Assembly: GCA_964568145.1 (NCBI GenBank)
Contig: CAZMOZ010000004.1
Location: 124,001-188,000, forward strand
Length of the DNA stretch: 64,000 nucleotides
From: DSVZ01 sp964568145
Lineage (GTDB): Bacteria > Verrucomicrobiota > Verrucomicrobiia > Limisphaerales > J093
Direction: 5' to 3'
Part shown: piece by piece, positions 7,881 to 14,933 of the stretch
Numbering within the stretch: the stretch's first letter is position 1
How the letters are laid out: every line of letters begins with the position of its first letter
Program-made: the position numbers and the translations under genes
The notes under the pieces: model-generated
Seen by the model: the letters and a program-made list of their open reading frames with translations, nothing else
Databases searched by the model: none
Told to the model about the DNA's origin: nothing

Positions 7881-10073
7881 TCAGCGTTCCGACGGCACCC
7901 GCACCTCCACGTCGCCCAGGTCCAGCGTCTCACCGGGCTTCGCGGTGAAGGTCTTCTGGGGAATGACCGACCACCCGTGACCGCCCGGCATGGTCTGTCG
8001 AGTCGCCAGCAGCATCTCGCCTGGCGGGACGCGCTCGAGCGTGAACCGGCCATCCTCGCCGGTCTTCGTGCCCTGCAGGTTCAGGTGTGGGCGATCGGGC
8101 TTGAAACCGCCGACAGACTGGAATTCCACCGGCTCCTTGGCGACCGGTTTGCCGTCGCGGACAAATCGTCCCGTCACTTTTGCCCAGGCTTGGATTCGCA
8201 CTTCACCCTTGGCTCGAACCTCGTCGGCCGGCACGCGCGCAAAGCCGGCCTCCGTCGCCACGAAAAGCTCCCCGCCGCCGAACTTGGGGGCGAACTGGAA
8301 GCGGCCCTCGGCGTCCGTTTTGCACTCGGACTGCTCCGGGTTTGGCGCGCCGCGAATGGGCTGGTATTGCGGCAGGTAGGCCTGCTCGCGCGGCCCCAGA
8401 TAAAAAACCGGCACGCCGGCCAGCGGCTTGCCGTCCAAGTCCCGCAACACGCCGCGCGGTCCTTCGCCTTTCTTCAACTCGAACGTCCAGTTCGTTTCGC
8501 CGCTTATCAGCGCCCGGGACCGCACGGGCAGGTAGCTGGGCGCCTCGGCCTGCAATACGACGAAGCGCCGGGCCTCAACACTCCCGGCATCCACCGTGAA
8601 TACGCCGTTGGTGCCGGCGACCGCGCGGCTGCGCCGCCATTCCACCCACATCACCTGTTCATCGAGCGCGGTTCCCGGAGTCACGCGAAAGCTGGCCAGC
8701 GGTTCGCGCGTGTCGGCGTCCACAGCCCGGCCGGTGATGACCTGCCCGGGCCGGGCCGGGCGCGTGGTCTCGATCCCGCCCAGCGGCAGGTTTTGCGGGC
8801 GGTCTTCCGCCGGCACGTTTTCCCATTCCCCCGGCCGCGATTCGCCCGGTTCGAGCAGAAAGACCAGGTCGGTCTTGTCGGCCTCGAGGCGGCCGGCGAG
8901 ACCGCTCGCATTGAAGCTCTCGTAACTGGCATTGCGCGGCGAGGGGCGGTAGCCCTTCAACGCCACGTGCAGGCTCAGCGTCCCGCCTGCGGGCAGGTTC
9001 GCGAATTCGAACCGCCCGTCCGGCGGCAATTCGAAGGCCAGCGTGTCCCAGGCGTCTTCGCGGCCCACCACCAGCCGCGTGCCCGGCGGCAGCGGCTGGC
9101 CGTCGGAGAGTTTCACCTGGCCGGCCAGGCGTTTGCCGGGGACCACGACACAGTCGCCCACGTCCAGCGTCGCGCCGTCGCCGCCGGGCTTGACGCGCTT
9201 GACCGGCAGCGTGCCGTGGTTGATCAGCGAGTGCATCAGGCCGTAGAGAAAGTACTCGCGATTGGGCGGCAGGTTGGGCAGCAGGAAGCGGCCGTCCTCC
9301 TGGCTCGCGATGGTGAAATCGCCGGTGAAGTTGCCGATCGTGCGGTCCGTGCCGCAGGCGCCGATGACCACGTCCCGCACCGGCTGGCCGTCCCGGACCA
9401 CGCGGCCGGTGATGGACGCGCCTTCCGTGAGCACGAAGTCGCGGCGCGGGCCGCCGGGCTTCACGTCCGTGAACAGTCCGCGGGCCAGCGTGCGCGCCTC
9501 GATCTGCAGCTCCATTGCGTCGAACGGGGTGGCCGAGCCGAGGCTGAACTCGCCTTGGTCGTCGCTCACGGCCAGCGGGTCCGTGCTGGCCGGCGGTGAG
9601 CCGTGAAACGTGTCGCCGATCACCGTGGTGCTCACCGACACCACGGCCTGCGCGACCGGCTCGCCTTTGCCGTTCACGACCCGGCCGCAGATGGTCCGGG
9701 CCGGCGGGTGCTCGGCGGTGCGCGGCTTCAGCACGACCTCGACCGGGCCCTGCAACGGGTCGGTCTTCGGAAAGAAGGTCGGCTCGTGCCCCGGCGCCAC
9801 GACCAGCAGCCGGAACAACAGCGAGTGGTCCACGTCCTCGATCTTGAACTCTCCGGCAGCACCCGACCGGGCGCTTTTGCGGCAATCCGCATAGCAGGAG
9901 GGTCATATGTATCCAGTGCCGACGCGCGGCCCGGCCGTGTAGATGAACACGTGGGCGTTGGTCAGGGGCCGGCCCTCGGCGGACTTCACCACGCCAGTGA
10001 GGTCGAGGCGGGGTTCGGCGGAAAGCGCGGAGAAGGCCAGTGCGAGGCTGGAGACAAACAGCAGTTTGTTCAT
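7881..10073 (-). CDS. Secreted carboxypeptidase-regulatory-repeat protein with in-frame UGA (candidate selenoprotein)
   Basis: Read through one TGA, this frame encodes 730 residues. ATG at 10073 begins a clear signal peptide (MNKLLFVSSLALAFSALSA). About seven CarboxypepD_reg/Cna-B-like beta-sandwich repeats follow, with openings such as LTGVVKSAEGRPL, ICGRVVNGKGEPV, ITGRVVRDGQPV, LAGQVKLSDGQPL, ITGRAVDADTREPL and VTGRFVRDGKPV. Codon 57 (9905-9903) is TGA, immediately followed by PSCYADC. From memory, relatives of this repeat have Cys here, giving CPSCYxDC. Everything before and after the TGA is in the same frame and typical of the family, so it is either a selenocysteine codon (UxxC) or a fresh nonsense mutation. 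If translation restarts after the UGA, only the region from about 9833 would be made, without a signal peptide. The function of the repeats is unknown; they are often found in cell-envelope proteins. Confidence 0.65.
9859..9874 (-). promoter_or_regulatory. Possible bacterial SECIS-like hairpin downstream of the UGA
   Basis: Starting 28 nt after the UGA, the reverse strand reads GCGCCC-GGTC-GGGTGC: a six-pair stem (one G-U pair) with a GGTC tetraloop. In E. coli fdhF the SECIS apical loop also carries GGUC. As I recall, bacterial SECIS elements place the apical loop roughly 16-37 nt from the UGA; here the loop begins 34 nt after it. GC-rich DNA forms hairpins easily, so this is suggestive only. 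Confidence 0.35.
9903..9905 (-). other. In-frame UGA codon at the first Cys position of a CPSC-like motif
   Basis: The reverse strand reads ATA-TGA-CCC-TCC-TGC-TAT-GCG-GAT-TGC, giving I-(UGA)-P-S-C-Y-A-D-C. The UGA replaces the first Cys of the expected CPSCYxDC motif. A change from TGC or TGT to TGA needs one substitution, so sequence alone cannot separate recoding from mutation. Confidence 0.6.
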
Positions 10074-10155
10074 GGCAGGAAAAACGGTTCGCCGCGAAAT
10101 TTAGGCCAGGCCGGTCGGTGAGGCAATGAGCATGGTGGACCGGGGCGATTCGGAC

Positions 10156-10230
10156 GGCCGCGAAGAGGCGCAAAAGGCGCAGAGCGCTTCAAGCCCTGGC
10201 GCTTTGTGCTCTTTGCGCCTCTTTGCGGCC
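10156..10230. repeat. Imperfect long inverted repeat between divergent genes
   Basis: Arms at 10156-10186 (starting GGCCGCGAAGAGGCGCAAA) and 10200-10230 (ending TTTGCGCCTCTTTGCGGCC) pair with a few mismatches around a 13-nt loop. The hairpin sits in the divergent gap between the UGA-containing gene and the DUF6807 gene. I see no other signal in the gap. It could be a bidirectional structural element or a dispersed repeat. Confidence 0.5.
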
Positions 10231-10360
10231 ATCCCCATGAATTGCGGCTTCATCGCGTCAGGTGCGGCGGTGTGCATTCGAGGTTTTCAGAAACTGCGGT
10301 GTGCTTGCCGCCCCGGCCTTTGGGGTTGACCGGTCCGGACCGGCTTTTACCCTGCGTGTC

Positions 10361-11344
10361 ATGCGCCGATCATTTGCTGCCGTCCGGCGGACGTGCCGGG
10401 TTTGGGCTTTGGCCGCGGGGCTCGCGGGGGCTGTTCTCGCCGGGGAAGGCGTGACGCTGCGCGAGGCGGACGGCCGGTTGCGGGTGGAGATCAACGGCGA
10501 GCTGTTCACCGAGTACCACTACCAGGAAGTCTCACGGCCGTTTCTGTACCCAATTCTCGGTCCAGACGGCCTGCCCATGACGCGCAACTGGCCGATGCGG
10601 GAAGCGCCCGGGGAGGACCGCGACCACCCGCATCACCGCTCGTTGTGGTGGGCGCATGGCGACGTCAACGGCGTGGACTTCTGGTCGGAGAGCGCGCAGG
10701 CCGGCCGGACCGTGCATGAGGAATTCCTGGAGCGCGCCGCCACGCCGGAGCGCGCTGTCATCCGGTCGAGGAACAAGCTGGTCGCCCGCGACGGCCGGGT
10801 GGTGGGCCGGGTGGATTTCAAGATCGCCGTTCATCGCGGCGACAACGACGCCCGCTGGCTGGATTGGGAAACCACCGTTCACGCGACCGCCGGCGAGTTG
10901 AAGCTCGGCGACACCAAGGAAGGCACCATGGCCATCCGCTTGAACGAGAGCATGCGCCTCAAGCCGAACAAAGAAAACGCCGGCAAACCCGCCGGCCACA
11001 TCCTGACCAGCGGAGGCGTGCGGGACGGTGAGACTTGGGGCAAACGCGCCGCCTGGGTGGACTATTACGGCCCCGTGGAAGGGCGCGTGATGGGCGTGGC
11101 CATCTTCGATCACCCCGCCAATCCGCGGCATCCCACCTGGTGGCACGTGCGCGACTACGGCCTGTTCGCCGCCAATCCATTTGGCATCCACGACTTCGAG
11201 AAGAAGCCCGCGGGCTCGGGCGATTTCGTGGTGCCGGCGGGCCAGAGCGTGACGTTTCTTTACCGCTTTGTGTTCCATCGCGGTGACGCTGTGGAAGGCC
11301 GCGTGGCCGGGCGCTACGCCGCCTTCATGGCCGCGGGGAAATGA
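10361..11344 (+). CDS. DUF6807 (PmoA-like) family secreted protein
   Basis: About 327 residues from ATG 10361, chosen because it starts a signal peptide (MRRSFAAVRRTCRVWALAAG, cleaved near AVLAGEG). An upstream in-frame start at 10262 would put 33 non-signal residues in front. The body matches the family annotated as DUF6807 or PmoA-like: YHYQEVSRPFLYPI, then a His-rich DRDHPHHRSLWWAHGD and a later WVDYYGPVEG and HPANPRHPTWWHVRDYG. In PVC bacteria these proteins lie next to Gfo/Idh/MocA dehydrogenases and DUF1080 proteins, as here. A role in processing oxidised sugars is inferred; the methane-monooxygenase name is historical and should not be taken literally. Confidence 0.8.
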   Translation: MRRSFAAVRRTCRVWALAAGLAGAVLAGEGVTLREADGRLRVEINGELFTEYHYQEVSRPFLYPILGPDGLPMTRNWPMREAPGEDRDHPHHRSLWWAHGDVNGVDFWSESAQAGRTVHEEFLERAATPERAVIRSRNKLVARDGRVVGRVDFKIAVHRGDNDARWLDWETTVHATAGELKLGDTKEGTMAIRLNESMRLKPNKENAGKPAGHILTSGGVRDGETWGKRAAWVDYYGPVEGRVMGVAIFDHPANPRHPTWWHVRDYGLFAANPFGIHDFEKKPAGSGDFVVPAGQSVTFLYRFVFHRGDAVEGRVAGRYAAFMAAGK

Positions 11345-11384
11345 TCCGGGTGAATTTCAAGCCGCAACACGCATCTAAACTGCC

Positions 11385-12872
11385 ATGCAACACATGAACT
11401 CGACTCCCCTCCGGCGCCGCGACTTTCTGCGCGCCACCACCCTGACCGCCGCCGGCCTGGCCGCCGCGCCGTCGCTGTTTGCCGCCGGCCGCCGGGGTCG
11501 GATCATCGGTCCCAACGACGAGATCGGCTTCGCGGTGGTGGGCTTCCGCGGGCAGGGCGGCAGCCACATCGGCAGCCTCACGAAACTGCGCGAGGCCGGT
11601 CAGAAGGTCCGCATCGTGGCGTTGTGCGACGTGGATTCCGAAGTGCTCGCCAGGGGCGTGCAGCAGTTCGCGGACAAGGGCGAGGCGGTGAAAGGGTACC
11701 GTGACATCCGCGACGTGCTGGACGACCCGCGCGTGGACGCGCTGTCCATCGCCACGCCGAACCACTGGCACGCGCTGGGCGCGATCTGGGCCTGCCAGGC
11801 GGGCAAGGACGTGTATCTGGAGAAGCCCGTTTCCCACAACGTCTGGGAGGGCCGCAAGATCGTGGAAGCCGCCCGCAAGTACAACCGCATCGTGCAGACC
11901 GGCACGCAGAGCCGCTCCAGCCGCCAGGGCATCGCCGCGGCGGTCGAGTGGGTGCGCGCCGGCCACCTCGGTAAAATTCGCGTTTCCCGCGGCATCTGCT
12001 ACAAGCGCCGCGACTCGATCGGCAAGGTGGAAGGCCCGCAGCCCATCCCGCCGGTGGTGGATTACGACCTGTGGTGCGGCCCGGCGCCCAAGGACCCGCT
12101 GATGCGCAAACGCCTCCACTACGACTGGCATTGGGTCTGGCCCACCGGCAACGGCGACCTGGGCAACCAGGGCATCCACGAGATGGACGTGGCGCGCTGG
12201 TTCCTGGGCGTGATGGAACTCTCGCCGCGCGTGTTCGCCGTGGGCGGACGCCTCGGTTACGTGGACGACGGCACCACGCCGAACACGGTGGTCATTTACC
12301 ACGACTATCCCAGCGCGCCGCTGATCTTCGAGGTGCGCGGCCTGCCCACCGCCAAAGGCGCCAAGGACATGGACCGCTACCGCGGCGTGCAGATCGGCAT
12401 CGTGATCGAGTGCGAAGGCGGCTACGTGGCCGTGCCGGACTACAACAGCGCCACTGCCTACGACTGGAACGGCCGGGAAATCCGCAAATGGTCCGGCTCC
12501 GAAAGCCACCACGGCAACTTCATCAAGGCCGTGCGCAGTCGCAAAGTGGCCGACCTGCACGCGGACATCCTCGAAGGCCACCTCTCGAGCGCGCTCTGCC
12601 ACACCGGCAACATCTCCTACCGGCTCGGCCGCCAATTGCCGCCCGAGGCCATCCGCGACCAGATCGCCGGCGACAGCGGCGCCCTCGAAGCCTGCGAGCG
12701 CGCTTATGAGCATCTGCGCGCCAACGAGGTGGACTTGAACACCGAGCCGGCGACGCTGGGCGTGGTGCTGACGATGGACCCGAAGACCGAGCGGTTCATC
12801 GGCAATCCGCTGGCGAACAACCAGCTCACCCGCGCCTACCGCAAACCGTTCGTGGTCCCGGCCAGGGTGTAA
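11385..12872 (+). CDS. Tat-exported Gfo/Idh/MocA family oxidoreductase
   Basis: Protein of 495 residues. The N-terminus has a Tat signal (RRRDFLRATTLTAAGLAAA), so the folded, cofactor-loaded enzyme is probably exported. Next come the Rossmann motif (GFRGQGGSH region), the family EKPVSHN motif with the catalytic Lys, and the substrate domain (GDLGNQGIHEMDVARWF). This subgroup is abundant in Planctomycetes and Verrucomicrobia and is thought to act on sugars in the periplasm. The start is 40 nt downstream of the DUF6807 gene and the stop 15 nt before the DUF1080-like gene, so the three are probably one transcript. Confidence 0.9.
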   Translation: MQHMNSTPLRRRDFLRATTLTAAGLAAAPSLFAAGRRGRIIGPNDEIGFAVVGFRGQGGSHIGSLTKLREAGQKVRIVALCDVDSEVLARGVQQFADKGEAVKGYRDIRDVLDDPRVDALSIATPNHWHALGAIWACQAGKDVYLEKPVSHNVWEGRKIVEAARKYNRIVQTGTQSRSSRQGIAAAVEWVRAGHLGKIRVSRGICYKRRDSIGKVEGPQPIPPVVDYDLWCGPAPKDPLMRKRLHYDWHWVWPTGNGDLGNQGIHEMDVARWFLGVMELSPRVFAVGGRLGYVDDGTTPNTVVIYHDYPSAPLIFEVRGLPTAKGAKDMDRYRGVQIGIVIECEGGYVAVPDYNSATAYDWNGREIRKWSGSESHHGNFIKAVRSRKVADLHADILEGHLSSALCHTGNISYRLGRQLPPEAIRDQIAGDSGALEACERAYEHLRANEVDLNTEPATLGVVLTMDPKTERFIGNPLANNQLTRAYRKPFVVPARV

Positions 12873-12887
12873 GTCTGCCGGGGAATC

Positions 12888-13637
12888 ATGAGCTTGCCGG
12901 ACGTCGCAGCCCGAATGCGATCCAGATTGCGCAACCTCGCCGCCGGCTTGCTGCTGGCCGGCGCGTTGCTCGGCGGTGAAGTCGCCCCGGCCGGCCCGGC
13001 GTTGCCTGCGGGATATTCGCTGCTGTACCGGCAGGACTTTGCGAGTCCGGACTCGCTCAAGGACTTCACCTTCAGCGATCCCGCAGCCTGGCGGTGGTCG
13101 GCCGGGGCCGATGGCCGCCCCGCTGCGTTGGAACTGTTCCAGCAAAGCCGGTACACGCCGCGCGTGCGCTCGCCGGTGAACATCGCCTTGATCGCCGGCC
13201 GGGAGTTCGGCGACTTCGTGCTCGAGGCCGAGTTGCGGCAAACCGGCCGCGAGTACGGCCACCGGGACTTCTGCGTGTTCTTCGGCGCCAAGGATCCGGC
13301 GAACTTTTATTACGTCCACCTGGCCACTCAAGCCGACCCGAACGCCCACAACGTCTTTCTGGTCAACGACGCCCCCCGGACCAACATCGCCACGCGGACC
13401 ACGGCCGGTGTGAACTGGGGCGCCAACTGGCATCGCGTCCGCATCGAGCGCACGCTCGCCGACGGCGGCATCAAGGTGTTCTTCGACGACCTCACCCAGC
13501 CGATCATGGTCGCCACGGACCAGCATTTCGATTTCGGCCGGATCGGCTTTGGTTCGTTTGATGACACCGGCAAGGTGGCGAACATCCGCATCTGGGGACC
13601 CGGCCTGGCGCCGCGCCGGGAAGGCTTCTTCCGCTGA
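12888..13637 (+). CDS. Secreted DUF1080-like (3-keto-disaccharide hydrolase-type) protein
   Basis: 249 residues with an N-terminal signal segment (RNLAAGLLLAGALLGGEV), followed by a concanavalin-like beta-sandwich pattern: LLYRQDFASPDSLKDF, SPVNIALIAGREFGDFVLEAEL, FGAKDPANFYYVHLAT, and WHRVRIERTLADGGIKVFFD. This layout resembles DUF1080, named for 3-keto-glycoside hydrolases. It lies 15 nt after the Tat-exported dehydrogenase, which supports a shared pathway in which a sugar is oxidised and the product then cleaved. I cannot confirm catalytic residues, and it may instead be a laminin-G-like carbohydrate-binding protein. Confidence 0.7.
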   Translation: MSLPDVAARMRSRLRNLAAGLLLAGALLGGEVAPAGPALPAGYSLLYRQDFASPDSLKDFTFSDPAAWRWSAGADGRPAALELFQQSRYTPRVRSPVNIALIAGREFGDFVLEAELRQTGREYGHRDFCVFFGAKDPANFYYVHLATQADPNAHNVFLVNDAPRTNIATRTTAGVNWGANWHRVRIERTLADGGIKVFFDDLTQPIMVATDQHFDFGRIGFGSFDDTGKVANIRIWGPGLAPRREGFFR

Positions 13638-13659
13638 CCAGCCGCCCCGGCCGGCTGAA

Positions 13660-13867
13660 GGGGCGCATCTCACTTTTTTGCAGCCGGTGGAAGCGGCCGG
13701 ACGGGGTCAAGGTAGCGGCGGCCATCCCTGGCTGCCGTTGAGGACGGCATTCCGCCTCCCGAGATTTACGCCAGAAAACACCGCCCCCGGTGGTGCCTGC
13801 ACCTCACAGCTGGGTCGGAAGCCGGCCGCCACCCGGCAGGCGATACGGTTTGCATGAAATTGAAACG
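13660..13867 (+). repeat. GC-rich dispersed repeat (family B), copy
   Basis: The copy opens with GGCGCATCTCACTTTTTTGC, contains the module GTAGCGGCGGCCATCCCTGG, and ends with GAAGCCGGCCGCCACCCGG and a TGCATGAAATTGAAACGG tail. The same modules in the same order occur at 30792-31034, 38691-38845 and 49443-49603, and inverted at 35724-35935, 55100-55222 and 61265-61484. It has no open frame of its own and fills the gap before the HD-domain gene. Confidence 0.7.
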
Positions 13868-13926
13868 GGCCCGGCTGGAATCCTCCCGGCCGAAAAAAAC
13901 GTGCGTCCGCCATTTCCGGGGCTACC

Positions 13927-14790
13927 ATGCCGCCAATGCAGCCAGACGTGGACACCCGGGATGTCGCGGCCGTCGCTTCCGAAGCAGCCCGCCTGTACCT
14001 CGAAGCCTTTCCGGATGGTGACGCGCACTGCATCCGGTCCGCGTGCGAGCACGTGGCGCGGTGTTTCCAGGGCGGGAGCCCGAAATACCAGCCCATTGAC
14101 GTCCGTTACCACGACCTCGAGCACACCCTCCAGGGCACGCTTTGCCTGGCGCGCCTGCTGCACCGCCGGCACCTGGCCGGGGTCGAGCCGCGCCTGACGC
14201 CCCGGCTCTTCGAGTTAGGCATCCTGGCGGTGCTGATGCATGACACCGGCTACCTCAAGCGCCCCGGCGATCACGAGGGCACCGGCGCCAAGTACACCGC
14301 CGTCCACGTCATCCGCAGCGCGGAGTTCGCGGCCGAATGCATGGCCGACCGCGGCTTCACGCCCACCGAGGTCCGCGCCGTCCAGAACATGATCCGCTGC
14401 ACCGGCGTGGGGGTGAACGTGTCCGCCATCACCTTCCAGAACGAGTCCGAGCGCGTGGTGGGCTACACCTTGGGCACGGCCGACCTGCTCGGCCAGATGG
14501 CGGCGAACGATTACGTGGACAAGCTGCCCGTGCTCTTCGAGGAATTCGCCGAGGCGGCGGCCTACACGCCGGGCCTGCTGCCTGCCGCGGACCGCTTCCC
14601 CGACGCACTGACCTTGATGCGCAAGACGCAGGACTTCTGGTGGAAGTACGTCTGGCCGCGCCTCAACAACGAGTTCGGCGGCCTGTACCATTTCCTCGAA
14701 GACCCGTACCCCGGCGGCCCCAACCGGTACCTCGACCGCATCCATGCGAACCTGGACCGTGTGCGACAGGTCGTGACGGACTTGAATTGA
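13927..14790 (+). CDS. HD-domain metal-dependent phosphohydrolase-like protein
   Basis: 287 residues with the HD-superfamily metal pattern: His in YHDLEHT, the paired His-Asp in LMHDTGYLK, and a conserved Asp in TLGTADLLGQMA. The length and helix content fit a stand-alone HD/PDEase-like domain. ATG 13927 and ATG 13936 (MQPDV) are both possible starts. The gene stands alone between a repeat and a convergent membrane protein gene. The substrate (nucleotide, cyclic nucleotide or other) cannot be told. Confidence 0.75.
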   Translation: MPPMQPDVDTRDVAAVASEAARLYLEAFPDGDAHCIRSACEHVARCFQGGSPKYQPIDVRYHDLEHTLQGTLCLARLLHRRHLAGVEPRLTPRLFELGILAVLMHDTGYLKRPGDHEGTGAKYTAVHVIRSAEFAAECMADRGFTPTEVRAVQNMIRCTGVGVNVSAITFQNESERVVGYTLGTADLLGQMAANDYVDKLPVLFEEFAEAAAYTPGLLPAADRFPDALTLMRKTQDFWWKYVWPRLNNEFGGLYHFLEDPYPGGPNRYLDRIHANLDRVRQVVTDLN

Positions 14791-14933
14791 GGCGCGGTGC
14801 CGGTTCGGGTCCGGACCCGGAAGCGGAAAGAGGAGCAACCGCGGCATGTCAGAGCCGCGCTACGCGGCGGTCAATTCGAGCTCCGGCCGGCCTTGTCCCG
14901 CACTCCAGATCAACCAGGATTGCCTCGTTGAAT

